A DNA stretch of 64,000 nt, from assembly GCA_029251165.1 (NCBI GenBank), contig JAQXDW010000042.1, forward strand, positions 1 to 64,000, read 5' to 3'. Shown here one piece after another: positions 17,464-28,560 of this stretch (position 1 is its first letter; every line of letters starts with the position of its first letter). The stretch comes from Myxococcota bacterium (GTDB lineage: Bacteria; Myxococcota_A; UBA796). Made by a program: the position numbers and the translations under genes. Under the pieces are notes generated by a model. The model made no database searches and was not told the DNA's origin. It saw only the letters and a list, made by a program, of their open reading frames with translations.

Positions 17464-18572
17464 GTGAGGTGCACAGTGCCAAGGGGATCGGAGTGTTTGA
17501 GCAGCGGCTCTCCTACGCGCAGTGCTGGGAAGATCCGCAGGTCTTGCAGGAGGCGCTTCAGGTGGGGGAGGGAGACGACGTGCTCTCCATCTGCTCCGCA
17601 GGAGACAACAGCTTCGCGCTGGTCATCGCCGGGGCGCGCTCGGTCACCGCGCTCGACCTCTCCGTCCCGCAGCTCTCCCTCGCTGAGCTGAAGCTGGCCG
17701 CGATTCAGTCCTTTCCTCCCGATGGGGTCTACACCCTCCTGGGGCTCAACGCGTTCGGGCGGCGGGTCTTCACCTACCACCAGCTCAGGGATCGGCTCTC
17801 TCAGCGCAGCCGGAGCTACTGGGACCGACACGAGGGAACCATCCGACGCGGTCTGCTGGGGCAGGGTAAATTTGAGCAGTATCTCCGTGCATTTCGGACC
17901 CGGCTGCTGCCCCTGGCTCACTCCCGGCGCACGGTCGATGCGATGATGGCGCTCTCCGACCCCGTCGAGCAGCAGGCCTTGTTCCGCACGCGCTGGGACT
18001 CGATGCGGTGGCGTGGGCTGTTCAAGGTGTTCTTCTCTCGTCGGGTGATGGCGAAGGCGGGGCGCTCAGAGGCGCACTTCCAGTACGTCGACGGGCCGGT
18101 CTCAGCCGTCTTCCTCGAGCGCACCCGGCACGTGCTCACGGCGATCCCGGCGGCGACCAACCCGTTCCTGCAGTGGATCCTCAACGGTGCCTACACCGAC
18201 CTCAATGCCGCCCATCCCTACCTCTCGGAGGCTGGGCAGGCGGTGCTCCGGGCGCGCGCGGATCGCATCCGGTTTGTTCATGCGGACCTGGAGACCTTCC
18301 TGAAGGGCTGCGCGCCGAGAAGCTTCTCAGCGTTTAATTACTCCAACCTGTTTGAGTACCTCTCTGCTGACCAGCACGAGCGTCTGCTGGAGCTGACCAT
18401 CCGCGCGGCTCGACCGGGGGCTCGGATCGCCTACTGGAATCTCCTGGTCCCGCGCAGTCGGCCAGCGGGACTCGCCAAGCACCTCACACGCCATCCTGAG
18501 GTGTCCGCCGCGCTGCTTGAGCGGGATCGGGCGTTTGTCTATGGCGGCTTCCAGATCGAAGTTGTCCGGTAG
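17460..18572 (+). CDS. DUF3419 (BtaA-like) AdoMet:diacylglycerol aminocarboxypropyl transferase
   Basis: 370 residues. The N-terminal SAM-binding block ICSAGDNSFALVIAGARSVTALDLS (about 40-65) followed by QLSLAELKLAAI is characteristic of DUF3419/BtaA. A later FSAFNYSNLFEYLS matches the second conserved block. BtaA transfers the 3-amino-3-carboxypropyl group of AdoMet to diacylglycerol, the first step of betaine lipid (DGTS) synthesis. No BtaB-type N-methyltransferase is adjacent, so the final product may differ. The start overlaps the dikinase stop (ATGA). The exact acceptor is an inference. Confidence 0.82.
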   Translation: MSEVHSAKGIGVFEQRLSYAQCWEDPQVLQEALQVGEGDDVLSICSAGDNSFALVIAGARSVTALDLSVPQLSLAELKLAAIQSFPPDGVYTLLGLNAFGRRVFTYHQLRDRLSQRSRSYWDRHEGTIRRGLLGQGKFEQYLRAFRTRLLPLAHSRRTVDAMMALSDPVEQQALFRTRWDSMRWRGLFKVFFSRRVMAKAGRSEAHFQYVDGPVSAVFLERTRHVLTAIPAATNPFLQWILNGAYTDLNAAHPYLSEAGQAVLRARADRIRFVHADLETFLKGCAPRSFSAFNYSNLFEYLSADQHERLLELTIRAARPGARIAYWNLLVPRSRPAGLAKHLTRHPEVSAALLERDRAFVYGGFQIEVVR

Positions 18573-18581
18573 AGTCTGGCC

Positions 18582-20846
18582 ATGGCGACCCGAACCGACT
18601 TCTCCCGCAGCCTGGTTGGCCTGATCATCAGTCTGCGCTGGCCGTTCTTGGTGATTCTGGCTGGTCTGACCGTCCTCGCTGGCGTGCTTGCGGCACAGGT
18701 CGGGGTCGACAACGCTGTGGAGATCTGGTTCCTCGACGACGATCCCACGCTCGTCAGCTACCACGACTTTCAAGAGAGCTTCGGAAACGATGAAGTGGTC
18801 GCCATCGCGGTCGCCAACGATCCGCTGTCAGCCGAGGGACTGAGCCGACTCCGGGCGCTGGATGACGCGGCGTCGGCCATCGATGGAATCGGAGAGGTTC
18901 GCTCACCGGCCAGCGCGGTCGGAATCAGCGGAGATGCCGGTACCCTGGAGGTCGGAACCCTGCTGCCTGCAGGAGCGATCAGCCCAGAAGACGCCGCGAA
19001 GATCAGCACCCAGCTGCGCTCCGACCCGCTGATGCGCCCCCTGGTCTCCTCCGACGGTGAGCTGGCGATGGTGCTGGCGCGCATGGAGGCGCTGGATGAC
19101 ATCGACGCACGCCGCGACGGCATCCTCGCTCAGCTCCGGGCGCAGCTCGATGCGATCGATGGAGACCTCTCCTATGCTGGGATCGGGGTCATCTACGCCG
19201 CCCTCAACGACGCCTCTACCCGAGGCGCGGCGGTGTTCATTGTCGCCAGCTACCTGCTCATTGCGGTCCTCCTCTGGCGGCTGTTCGGCCGGATCGGCCC
19301 AACCCTGCTGACCTTGATCGCGGTGGGAGTCGCTGCGAGCGGGCTGATGGGGGTGTACGCCAGCAGCGGCCGGGACATCAACATGGTGACCATGGTCCTG
19401 CCCACCCTGGTCCTGGTGATCGGGGTGTCCTCGTGTGTGCACATGCTCGTCCATGTCGCAGACCAGGACCCGAGCCTGACCGGCAGAGCGCGGACCATCG
19501 CTGGGGTGGGCTTCGTGTTCTGGCCCTGCCTCTTCAACACCCTGACCACCTGCATGGGCTTCCTCGCCCTCGGCACCGCCGCGATGCCGGTCATTCGCGA
19601 CCTCGGCTACTTCGGCGCGGTCGGCCTCGCGCTGGCGTTCGTCGTTGGTCTGCTGCTGTGTTCCTCGCTGGCGCCGATGCGCTTCTTTCAGCCCGCCAAC
19701 AGCAACACCGGGCGCATCCAGCGCATGGTCGATGGCCTCGCCAACCTCGCGGTCACCCGCAGCCGGGCGGTCCTCGTCGTGGCGGCGTTTGCCGCACTCA
19801 TTGCTGCGCTGGGCATCACCCGCATCCAGGTCGACACCTACTCCATTGACTTCCTGCGGGCCTCACACCCCGTCCGCGTTGACTCCGAGCGGATCGAGGC
19901 GGGCTACGGAGCCTACACTCCCCTTGAGTTCGTGGTTCGGGCAGAGGCGGGCGTGAAGACTCCGGAGGTCCTCGGTGCAGTCGCTGCGTGGCAGGACCGC
20001 ATGGCAGCCCATCCCGATGTCGGCTGGAGCCACTCTGCTGCGGATGTGGTCCGTCGGCTCAACGAGGTGCTCACTGGCGATGGTCCCGAGGCCCGCGTGG
20101 TTCCCGCAGATCCGTTCGCACTCGACCAGCTGCTCTTTCTCTACGACTCCAGTCCCGATGCCGATCTCTCTGCGCTCATCGCTGAGAACGATGCTGCTGC
20201 ACGGATCACTGTTGGCATCCCAATGGGCAGCGCGCAGCGCTTCCAGCGCACCATCTCTGAGCTGGAGGCCCTCGCCCAGCTGCCCGAGGGAGTGACCCTC
20301 ACCGCCAGCGGCTACCTGCCCCTGTATGTGCAGATGATGGACTACATCGTGCGCAGCCAGCTCACGAGCTTTGGCCTCGCCTTCCTCATCATCTTCGCCC
20401 TGGTCGGCCTGCTGTTCGGCAGCCTGCGCATGGCGATGATCTCCATCCCCGCCAACCTCCTCCCGGTGCTGATGACGCTGGGACTCATGGGCATCCTCGG
20501 GATCCGGCTCGACGTCGCCACGGTCACCATTGCTGCCATCGTGCTGGGGCTTGTGGTCGACGACACGGTGCAGTTTCTCTACCGCTACCGCCACGAGCGC
20601 AGCCGGCACCGCTCAGAGGCTGAGGCGGTCTCTCAGGCTGTCCGAGTGGCCGGTCGTCCGATGGCGATCACCACCATCGTGCTCGCCCTGGGCTTCTGTG
20701 TGCTCGGGCTCGCCAGCGTCAAGTCGGTGGCCTGGTTTGGCCTGCTGCTGGCCTTCGCTCTCGTCAGCGCACTGCTCTCAGACCTCCTCGTCATCCCAGC
20801 GTTCCTGGTGATGCTTGGAGAGGAAGATGCTGAGGAAGCCGCCTAA
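18582..20846 (+). CDS. MMPL/RND-family lipid exporter
   Basis: 754 residues with two MMPL halves, each with a large extracytoplasmic loop (about 45-210 and 420-580) and about 12 membrane helices in total. Proton-relay candidates are visible in GVSSCVHMLVHVAD and VVDDTVQFLYRYRHE. The family moves lipids such as hopanoids, mycolates or carotenoid-like molecules across the inner membrane. Nine bases after the DUF3419 gene, so it ends the operon and is the likely exporter of its product. The 3' end overlaps the convergent flavoenzyme gene by three bases. Confidence 0.88.
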   Translation: MATRTDFSRSLVGLIISLRWPFLVILAGLTVLAGVLAAQVGVDNAVEIWFLDDDPTLVSYHDFQESFGNDEVVAIAVANDPLSAEGLSRLRALDDAASAIDGIGEVRSPASAVGISGDAGTLEVGTLLPAGAISPEDAAKISTQLRSDPLMRPLVSSDGELAMVLARMEALDDIDARRDGILAQLRAQLDAIDGDLSYAGIGVIYAALNDASTRGAAVFIVASYLLIAVLLWRLFGRIGPTLLTLIAVGVAASGLMGVYASSGRDINMVTMVLPTLVLVIGVSSCVHMLVHVADQDPSLTGRARTIAGVGFVFWPCLFNTLTTCMGFLALGTAAMPVIRDLGYFGAVGLALAFVVGLLLCSSLAPMRFFQPANSNTGRIQRMVDGLANLAVTRSRAVLVVAAFAALIAALGITRIQVDTYSIDFLRASHPVRVDSERIEAGYGAYTPLEFVVRAEAGVKTPEVLGAVAAWQDRMAAHPDVGWSHSAADVVRRLNEVLTGDGPEARVVPADPFALDQLLFLYDSSPDADLSALIAENDAAARITVGIPMGSAQRFQRTISELEALAQLPEGVTLTASGYLPLYVQMMDYIVRSQLTSFGLAFLIIFALVGLLFGSLRMAMISIPANLLPVLMTLGLMGILGIRLDVATVTIAAIVLGLVVDDTVQFLYRYRHERSRHRSEAEAVSQAVRVAGRPMAITTIVLALGFCVLGLASVKSVAWFGLLLAFALVSALLSDLLVIPAFLVMLGEEDAEEAA

Positions 20847-22432
20847 CCGAGCAGCACACCCGGGTTGAGCACCCCGGCTGGATCGAGGGTCTGCTTCACC
20901 GCTCCAAGGGCCGCTGCGAACAGGTCAGGCCGCTGCTGGTCGTACCAGGGGCGATGGAGGCGGCCGACGGCGTGGTGGTGGGTGATGGTCGCGCCGTTGC
21001 GGGACAGGGCCTCTGAGGCGGCGGTCTTGATCGCACGCCACTGGTGGAGCGTCTTCCCGGTGCGCGCGGGGCAGAGGAAGGTGTAGTAGGGGGCTGGACC
21101 GTCGGGGTAGACGTGGGTGAACCGGCAGCTCAGCAGCCCACCTCCAGCGACGTCTTGCATCGTGGCCTTGACCGAGCGGACCACGTCGGCATGCAGCGCC
21201 TCGAAGCGGTCCCAGGGGATGGCGGTCTCGAAGGTGTCGGCGATGACGCCGAGGGTCGCCAGGGCGGTCTGTCGGTAGGGCGCGCGGAAGAACGCGCTGC
21301 GCCAGGACTCGGCGGCTGCGGTCTCGATCCGGGTGCGCTCCGTGTGGCTCGGTCCGTCCTCCACTGCTCCGCCGTGTGCGCATGCCATCGCGATGGCCCG
21401 ATCGAGGCCCTGCCGCTGGTTATGGGTTGCAGACTCAAAGCCCAGCAGCAGAACATGGCTGCCGAAGGCGACCTGGTTGAGCATCGCCTCTCGCTTGTCG
21501 AGCAGTCGGCAGTTCGCTGGAAACAGGCGAGACTGTGCGATGTCATGGACTGCGGCCACTGCTGCGGAGAACTCGGAGAAGTGGACCGCAGCCTTCGAGC
21601 GGTGAATCGGGCGTGGAAACACGCGCATCCAGGCTTCGGTGATCACCCCGAGGGTGCCCTCGCTGCCCAGCACGAGGCGATCCGGGCTGGGACCCGCGCC
21701 AGAGCCGGGGAGTCGTCGGCTCTCCCAGGCTCCCTGGGGGGTGACCATGCGGACGGAGGAGACGAGATCGTCGATGTGGGTGTAGTTGGTTGCGAAGTGC
21801 CCGCCGGCGCGCGTGGCGATCCAGCCGCCGAGGGTGGAGTGGGCGAAGGACTGCGGGAAGTGTCGGAGGGTGAGGTCGTGCTCAGCGAGCTGTGCCTCCA
21901 GCACCGGGCCGAGCGCACCGCCCTGGATGCGCGCATGCAGCGTCTCAGGGATGACCTCCAGTACCTGGTCCATGGCGGTCATGTCCAGGCACAGGACCCC
22001 CGCGAAGCCCTCGCCCCGACACTCCACCCCGGCGACCACGCTGCTGCCGCCGCCATAGGGAACCACCGCGACGTTGTGGGCGCTCCCCCATGCCAGCGCA
22101 GCAGAGACCTCCGCCTCGCTCCGGGGCTGTGCGATCAGATCTGGGGCGGGAGAGAAGTCTCCCTGCATGCCGCGGATGAGATCGGGGAAGCCGCGCCCGT
22201 AGGTTCGGGTGGCGCGTGCTCGAGGGGCTGCGGTGGTGAATTCGGCCAGCTCGGCCGGAATCGCGAGGCGAGGTGCTGGAACCCGGGCATCCTCAAACCG
22301 TGGCCACGCAGCGGGCGCAGGCAGCGACCAGCCCGTCACCATTCCCACCAGTCCCCTCAGCTCTGCCCGCTCGGTCTCGGTCGGAAATTCGTCCTCGTAT
22401 CCCCAGCCCCAGTACGACCGCGTCTTCGTCAT
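20843..22432 (-). CDS. Alkyl-DHAP-synthase-like FAD-binding oxidase
   Basis: 529 residues from ATG 22432 (MTKTRSYWGWGYEDEF) with GAGGTG upstream. The annotated earlier start adds 41 residues of low-complexity sequence. A VAO/PCMH-type FAD domain (about 90-270; VVPYGGGSSVVAG, FAHSTLGGWIATRAGGH) and the C-terminal FAD-oxidase domain ending THHHAVGRLHRPWY match alkyldihydroxyacetonephosphate synthase, which makes the ether bond of alkyl-glycerolipids. The His-rich HHHxVG motif is a signature of that enzyme. Convergent with the UbiA-dikinase-DUF3419-MMPL operon, which supports a lipid role. A glycolate-oxidase-like activity is the main alternative. Confidence 0.82.
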   Translation of the reverse strand: MTKTRSYWGWGYEDEFPTETERAELRGLVGMVTGWSLPAPAAWPRFEDARVPAPRLAIPAELAEFTTAAPRARATRTYGRGFPDLIRGMQGDFSPAPDLIAQPRSEAEVSAALAWGSAHNVAVVPYGGGSSVVAGVECRGEGFAGVLCLDMTAMDQVLEVIPETLHARIQGGALGPVLEAQLAEHDLTLRHFPQSFAHSTLGGWIATRAGGHFATNYTHIDDLVSSVRMVTPQGAWESRRLPGSGAGPSPDRLVLGSEGTLGVITEAWMRVFPRPIHRSKAAVHFSEFSAAVAAVHDIAQSRLFPANCRLLDKREAMLNQVAFGSHVLLLGFESATHNQRQGLDRAIAMACAHGGAVEDGPSHTERTRIETAAAESWRSAFFRAPYRQTALATLGVIADTFETAIPWDRFEALHADVVRSVKATMQDVAGGGLLSCRFTHVYPDGPAPYYTFLCPARTGKTLHQWRAIKTAASEALSRNGATITHHHAVGRLHRPWYDQQRPDLFAAALGAVKQTLDPAGVLNPGVLLG

Positions 22433-22588
22433 CGCGCACCTCACATGGAGAGCAACCATACCGATCTCGAAGACCGGGCCCAGCCTCGGCCCGATCCTGA
22501 CATGCGCCGGACACACCCGCGCTGCGTGGGGGGACGCCTCCGGCCCCGTCGCCACGGTCGAGCCCCTCGGAGCGGGAGCGTGACAGCA

Positions 22589-22636
22589 GGCCGCTTCAGC
22601 ACGCGACGGAAACCGCCGGTCTGTGCTGAAGCGGCC
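22589..22636. terminator. Large perfect hairpin downstream of the dpp operon
   Basis: 14-bp perfect arms (GGCCGCTTCAGCAC / GTGCTGAAGCGGCC) with a 20-base loop that can itself pair (CGG-aaa-CCG), about 30 bases after the last dpp stop codon and upstream of the divergently placed flavoenzyme gene. No T run follows on either strand, so it may be a processed 3' end, a factor-dependent terminator aid or a protein site. Confidence 0.55.
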
Positions 22637-22665
22637 CTACAGCGTACAGCCCCGTGCCGGAAACC

Positions 22666-24495
22666 TCAGCGCGCATTCCGTGCGACAGCGGCATCGATCC
22701 GAGCCTTCTGCCGCATCCGGATGTTGTCGAGGCTGTCCTTGGGGATCGCCTCGATCAGGCTGCGGGTGTATTCCTGCTCTGGGGCGGCGTAGATGTCGTC
22801 TGCGGGGCCCACTTCGACGATCTTGCCCGCCTTCATCACGCACATGATGTCGGACATGAACTTGACGACCGAGAGGTCGTGGCTGATGAAGATGTAGGTG
22901 AGATCCCGCTTCTCTTTCAGATCGTTGAGCAGGTTGAGCACCTGAGCCTGGACCGAGACATCCAGCGCGGAGACCGACTCATCGCAGATGATGAACTTCG
23001 GCTCGACCGCCAGGGTTCGCGCGATGCAGATGCGCTGCCGCTGACCACCGGAGAACTCATGGGGGTAGCGGTTCATGTGCTCTGAACCCAGCCCGACCTC
23101 CTCCAGCAGCGCCGCGCACCGGTCCCGGCGATCCTTGTCGCTGGAGCCGAGCCCGTGGATCTTCATCGGCTCCGTGATCGCCTGCTCGACGGTCAGCCTC
23201 GGGTTGAGGCTGGAGTAGGGATCCTGGAAGATGATCTGCAGGTTGCGGCGGATCTCGCGCATGTCGCTGCCGTTGAGGCTGCCGAGATCCTTGCCCTGGA
23301 AGGTCACGGTGCCAGCGGTTGGCTCGATGAGCCGCAGGATGGCGCGACCGGTGGTGGTCTTGCCGCAGCCAGACTCACCGACGAGGCCGAGCGTCTGGCC
23401 GGGATAGACATCGAAGTCGATGCCATCGACCGCCCGGACGTGATCGACGACCCGCTGGAAGATTCCCTGACGGATCGGGAAGTGAACCTTGAGGTCGCGG
23501 ACGCTCAGGAGCGGCTCCCCCTCGGTCGACAGGTTGCGCTTGACCTTGCCGACGTAGTTCTCCTCGATGAAGGCCTCAGCGTCGGGGCGCTCCTTCCACT
23601 GCCACTCGCCGTCGTCGCTCTTCCAGACATCGAGGTAGTCGGCGACGGTGGGCAGCTTGAAGAAACGGTTCTCCAGCCGGGGACGGCAGTTCAGCAGGCT
23701 CTTGGTGTAGGCGTGCTGCGGGTTCTCGAAGACGGAGACGACGTCACCGAACTCGACGAGCTTGCCTCGGAACATCACCGCGACCTTGTCGGCGATCTCA
23801 GCAATGACGCCGAGATCGTGGGTGATGAACAGCATCGCCATTGCGTACTCGTCGCGCATCTTCCGCATCAGATCGAGGATCTGTGCCTGGATGGTGACGT
23901 CGAGGGCGGTGGTGGGCTCGTCGGCGATGAGCAGCCTCGGATCGCATGACAGCGCCATGGCGATCATGACGCGCTGCTTCTGCCCCCCTGACATCTCGTG
24001 GGGGTACTTCTTGACGCTCATCTTCGGATCGGGGATTCCGACCAGATCAAACAGCGCGACGGTGCGCGCGAGCGCCTCGGCCTTGGAGATCTTCCGGTGC
24101 AGGACCAGCGCCTCCGCGACCTGATCGCCCACGGTGAACACCGGGTTGAGGGAGGTCATCGGCTCCTGGAAGATCATCGCCATGTCGTTGCCGCGCAGCC
24201 CGCGGACCTCGGCCTTGGTCATCTCCAGGAGGTTCTTGCCCATGAACAAGATCTCGCTGCCGGTCCGGATGGAGGCAGAGATCTCGGGGAGGAGCTGCAT
24301 CACGGTCAGGGAGGTGACCGATTTTCCAGATCCCGACTCACCGACCAGGCCCAGCGTCTGGCCCGCCGCGATGTCGAAGGTGACATCGTTGACGGCCTTG
24401 ACCACACCGTCGTCGGTATGGAACCAGGTCTTCAGGCCCTTGATCTGGAGGATCGGCTCGGCGTCTTCAGTGGTGTTTGACTCAAATTCGCTCAT
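22666..24495 (-). CDS. Oligopeptide ABC transporter, fused DppD-DppF ATPase
   Basis: 609 residues from ATG 24495 ([11 protein letters not shown]). The longer ORF-track start at 25011 runs through the permease gene out of frame. Two complete ABC ATPase domains: Walker [12 protein letters not shown], signature MSGGQKQRV and Walker [13 protein letters not shown] in the first half; [21 protein letters not shown] and [12 protein letters not shown] in the second. Each ends with an oligopeptide/dipeptide C-terminal extension ([18 protein letters not shown]). The ATG overlaps the dppC stop (TGATG). It energises import of peptides through DppB/DppC. Confidence 0.93.
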   Translation of the reverse strand: MSEFESNTTEDAEPILQIKGLKTWFHTDDGVVKAVNDVTFDIAAGQTLGLVGESGSGKSVTSLTVMQLLPEISASIRTGSEILFMGKNLLEMTKAEVRGLRGNDMAMIFQEPMTSLNPVFTVGDQVAEALVLHRKISKAEALARTVALFDLVGIPDPKMSVKKYPHEMSGGQKQRVMIAMALSCDPRLLIADEPTTALDVTIQAQILDLMRKMRDEYAMAMLFITHDLGVIAEIADKVAVMFRGKLVEFGDVVSVFENPQHAYTKSLLNCRPRLENRFFKLPTVADYLDVWKSDDGEWQWKERPDAEAFIEENYVGKVKRNLSTEGEPLLSVRDLKVHFPIRQGIFQRVVDHVRAVDGIDFDVYPGQTLGLVGESGCGKTTTGRAILRLIEPTAGTVTFQGKDLGSLNGSDMREIRRNLQIIFQDPYSSLNPRLTVEQAITEPMKIHGLGSSDKDRRDRCAALLEEVGLGSEHMNRYPHEFSGGQRQRICIARTLAVEPKFIICDESVSALDVSVQAQVLNLLNDLKEKRDLTYIFISHDLSVVKFMSDIMCVMKAGKIVEVGPADDIYAAPEQEYTRSLIEAIPKDSLDNIRMRQKARIDAAVARNAR

Positions 24496-25679
24496 CAGTC
24501 GCGTCCCCGCAGCTTGGGGTCGAGGGCGTCGCGGAGGCCGTCGCCCAGCAGGTTGAAGCTCATGACGGTGATCGCGATCATCAGCCCGGGAAAGAAGGTG
24601 ATCCACCAGGCGTCGCGGAGGTAGTCCCGCCCGTCGTTGACGATGGTACCCCAGGTTGGCGTTGGGGGCGGCACGCCGATGCCCAGGAAGGACAGACCAG
24701 CCTCCGCCAGGATGGTCGATCCGATGGCCAGAGAGGCGTATACGATGACCGGTGCCAGGGAGTTTGGCAGGAGGTGCCGGAAGATGATCCGGGCATTGGA
24801 CATGCCCAGCGCGCGCGCGGCGGCGACGAAGTCCTGCTCCTTGAGCGAGAGCACCTGAGAGCGCACGATGCGGGCCACACCCATCCAGCCGGTCAGGCCG
24901 AGCACGACCACGATGAGGAAGATGCTCTGCGCGCCAGCACCCCGATAGATACCGATGACTGCAAGCAGCAGCACCAGACGGGGCAGAGAGAGCAGCAGGT
25001 CGGTGAACCACATGATCGACTTGTCGATCGCGCCGCCAAAGAAGCCGGCGATGGCGCCGAGGGAGCTTCCGATGGTTGCTGAGATCGACACCGCGATGAA
25101 GCCAATGATCAGTGAGATTCGCGCGCCGTAGAGCACTCGGCTGAACATGTCACGGCCGAACATGTCGGTGCCCATGAGGTAGTCGGTGCTCGGCGGAAGA
25201 CGCTGATCGCCGACGTCGATCTGGAGGGGATCGAACGGGGCAAGTGCGGGTGTGAGCAGGGCGAAGCCGATCATCAGCACGACCATGTACATGCCGAACA
25301 CACCGACGCGGTTCTTGACGAACTGGCTCCAGATGATTCGCCACTGGCTCGACTTCTCGGCCTCAATGTCGATCATTCCCGGGCGTGCATGCTTAAAGGC
25401 GATGCGCCAAAAGAACACGGCGCCACCGAGCATCGAGAGCAGCGACACCCAGGGGTGGATCCGAAACATCGGATTGGTGGGGGAGAGCAGCTGCGGGGCG
25501 AGGTCTCCGAGGCGGATCAGCGCCCAGAAGATGACCCCCGACAGTGCCATCAGGCCGAAGCCGTCGAGGGGGCGTCCGGTGAGGACATGTCCGAGCCCCG
25601 GCCACACGATGCCTGCCCAAGCCGTCGGGGGCGGGACAGGGACCGCGGTGAGGGTCGGCTTGCTTGCGGGTTGACTCAT
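24495..25679 (-). CDS. dppC: Oligopeptide ABC transporter permease DppC with N-terminal extension
   Basis: 394 residues, against about 300 for typical DppC. Residues 1-95 form an extra membrane module ([20 protein letters not shown] and a second helix pair) absent from most homologues. The canonical OppC N-terminal helix starts near 120 ([17 protein letters not shown]), and the BPD permease domain with the EAA loop ([21 protein letters not shown]) follows. ATG with an excellent AGGAGGT site. Overlaps the fused ATPase gene. Confidence 0.92.
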   Translation of the reverse strand: MSQPASKPTLTAVPVPPPTAWAGIVWPGLGHVLTGRPLDGFGLMALSGVIFWALIRLGDLAPQLLSPTNPMFRIHPWVSLLSMLGGAVFFWRIAFKHARPGMIDIEAEKSSQWRIIWSQFVKNRVGVFGMYMVVLMIGFALLTPALAPFDPLQIDVGDQRLPPSTDYLMGTDMFGRDMFSRVLYGARISLIIGFIAVSISATIGSSLGAIAGFFGGAIDKSIMWFTDLLLSLPRLVLLLAVIGIYRGAGAQSIFLIVVVLGLTGWMGVARIVRSQVLSLKEQDFVAAARALGMSNARIIFRHLLPNSLAPVIVYASLAIGSTILAEAGLSFLGIGVPPPTPTWGTIVNDGRDYLRDAWWITFFPGLMIAITVMSFNLLGDGLRDALDPKLRGRD

Positions 25680-25688
25680 TCCGACCTC

Positions 25689-26657
<969 letters not shown>

Positions 26658-26690
26658 TGTGGAGTCCTGGTGTGTGGCAGCGGCGTCAGC

Positions 26691-28418
26691 TCAGTGGCGG
26701 TACTTGACCTTGTCCGCCGGAACCCACCAGGAGTGCAGATCGCGGAAGGCGCCCTGAACGTCGATCTTGGGGTCCTCAAAGCGCTCATTGACACCGACGA
26801 TCTCGTCCATCCAGTACAGGAACGCGTAGGGCTGATCGTCATAGATCAGCTGCTGCATCTCCTGCCAGAGCGGAGCGGACTTCTCTGGGTCCGGCTCGCG
26901 CAGACCGGCCTCGATCAGCTCATCGACCCGCTCGTTCTTGTAGGAGACGAAGTTGAATTCGTACTCTGGACCGGAGTGCCAGATGACGGTGGGATCCACA
27001 AACAGACCCGCCGACCAGCCGGACAGCGCCGCCTCGTAGTCCTTCTTGCGCAGGCGCTCGAAGAAGGTGTTGCTCTCGACGGTCTCGAGCTCAACATGCA
27101 CGCCGGCCTGCTTGAGGGTGGCCTGGATGATGATGCTGGCGTTGGCGCGGCGCTTGTTGCCGGAGTTGGTCATCAGCGAGAAGCTCAGCTCGCGGCCGTC
27201 CTTGTCGAGGATGCCGTTGCCGTCGGAGTCCGTCCAGCCGAGGCCCTCCAGCTCGCTGCGGGCAGCGGACGGATCGAAGCCGATGCGCTCGATGTCGTCG
27301 TTGTGGACGTTGCACAGGGCCGGGGTGATGGTGCCGACGGCGGGCTTGCCGTAGACCTCGCCGGTGGTCTCGCTCTTGAGGAGATCGTCGATGAGCTTGT
27401 CGACGTTGACGGCCTTGGCCAGCGCACGTCGGACCTCGCGGTCACCGAAGATGTGGTGACGCTTGACGGCATCGAGGTCGATCCGCTCTCCCTCAGGGAC
27501 AGCCGCCGCCATGGCCTTGAAGTCCGCAGAGTCGACCTGGTTCCAGGCCACGTAGTCGATGCTTCGCCAGCCCCGGCGGTGCAGCTTGATCTCTGGGTGC
27601 TCCTTGGCGAGCCGGTCAGCATCCGAGACGAGGATTCCCTGCATCAAATCCACGCCGCCGGTCTCAAGCTCGATGAGCCGGGTGGCGTACTCGGGCAGCA
27701 CCCGAAAGATGACCCGCTCCAGCTTCGGCATCTCATCGGCCGGTCCGGTCCAGTTCTCGTTGGGCTCCAGCACGATGCGCTCGCCGCGATCCCACTTGGC
27801 GAGCTTCCAGCGACCGTTGATGGTCGGCTTGGTGTTGAACGCGTGGCCGCGAAGGGTGGCGCGGTCTGCGCCCTCCAGGATGTGCCGAGGAGCGGTGTGC
27901 AGCACGGCTGCGTGAGAGGCCTGGGTGATGCGGTCGTAGGCGTGGGTGAAGTGCCACTCGATGTGGGTCTCGTCGATCACCTTCGGACGACCATCAGCCT
28001 TCATGTTCTCGATGTAGGCGATCCGGGGGCTGGCGACCTTGGAGTCTGCGACCAGCTCCATGGTGAACGCGATGTCGGAGGCCGTGACCTTCGTTCCATC
28101 GCTCCAGGAGATGTCGTCGCGAAGCTCCATCGACAGAATGGTGCCGTCTTCGTTCCATTCCCAACTCTTTGCCAGCGCCGGGCGCGGCTTCATCTCACAG
28201 TCAAAGTCTGCATCGATGATCGGGTAGTTGAGGTTCTGGATGATCTCGCCATCGGCGGCGGACTGGGAGACAACATCAAGCAGAGACTCTGCGTCGGACT
28301 GGAAGGCAATGACCAGTGTGTCGCGCGGAAACACGTCTGCATCGCCAGAAGTCGCCGGTGTCTCTGAGCCATCGCAGCCTGCAAGCAGGGCCAGCAGGGC
28401 CAGGTAGCGTGTCGTCAT
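26691..28418 (-). CDS. dppA: Peptide-binding lipoprotein (SBP family 5)
   Basis: 575 residues from ATG 28418 with GAGGA eight bases upstream. The upstream TTG at 28436 is less likely. A short signal peptide ends in a lipobox (LALLAGC), then comes an SBP_bac_5 fold over almost the whole length (SWEWNEDGTILSMELRDDISWSDG, a family signature). It captures peptides for the DppB/C/DF transporter. First gene of the operon, with a promoter-like sequence upstream. Confidence 0.92.
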   Translation of the reverse strand: MTTRYLALLALLAGCDGSETPATSGDADVFPRDTLVIAFQSDAESLLDVVSQSAADGEIIQNLNYPIIDADFDCEMKPRPALAKSWEWNEDGTILSMELRDDISWSDGTKVTASDIAFTMELVADSKVASPRIAYIENMKADGRPKVIDETHIEWHFTHAYDRITQASHAAVLHTAPRHILEGADRATLRGHAFNTKPTINGRWKLAKWDRGERIVLEPNENWTGPADEMPKLERVIFRVLPEYATRLIELETGGVDLMQGILVSDADRLAKEHPEIKLHRRGWRSIDYVAWNQVDSADFKAMAAAVPEGERIDLDAVKRHHIFGDREVRRALAKAVNVDKLIDDLLKSETTGEVYGKPAVGTITPALCNVHNDDIERIGFDPSAARSELEGLGWTDSDGNGILDKDGRELSFSLMTNSGNKRRANASIIIQATLKQAGVHVELETVESNTFFERLRKKDYEAALSGWSAGLFVDPTVIWHSGPEYEFNFVSYKNERVDELIEAGLREPDPEKSAPLWQEMQQLIYDDQPYAFLYWMDEIVGVNERFEDPKIDVQGAFRDLHSWWVPADKVKYRH

Positions 28419-28460
28419 TTGTGCCGTCCTCGTCAATGGGGATTTCGAAGCAAGGCGGCG

Positions 28461-28489
28461 GTTATAGCCGAGGGTCGTTTACCAGTCGA
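28461..28489 (-). promoter_or_regulatory. Sigma70-like promoter for the dpp operon
   Basis: On the minus strand TCGACT, a 17-bp spacer and TATAAC (4/6 and 5/6 of consensus), placing transcription start about 35 bases before the dppA ATG. Predicted by eye. Confidence 0.4.
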
Positions 28490-28560
28490 GCGACAGCTGA
28501 AACGGACCGCGCCGGACTTCACTGCTGCCACCGTACGTCTTCCTGGTCGACACGAGTACG

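Noticed and set aside
21044-22792. 582-codon ORF on the plus strand
   Set aside because: Antisense to the FAD oxidase gene, with no motifs.
24496-25011. Upstream part of the 781-codon dpp ATPase ORF
   Set aside because: It is out of frame inside dppC; the true ATP-binding protein begins at 24495.
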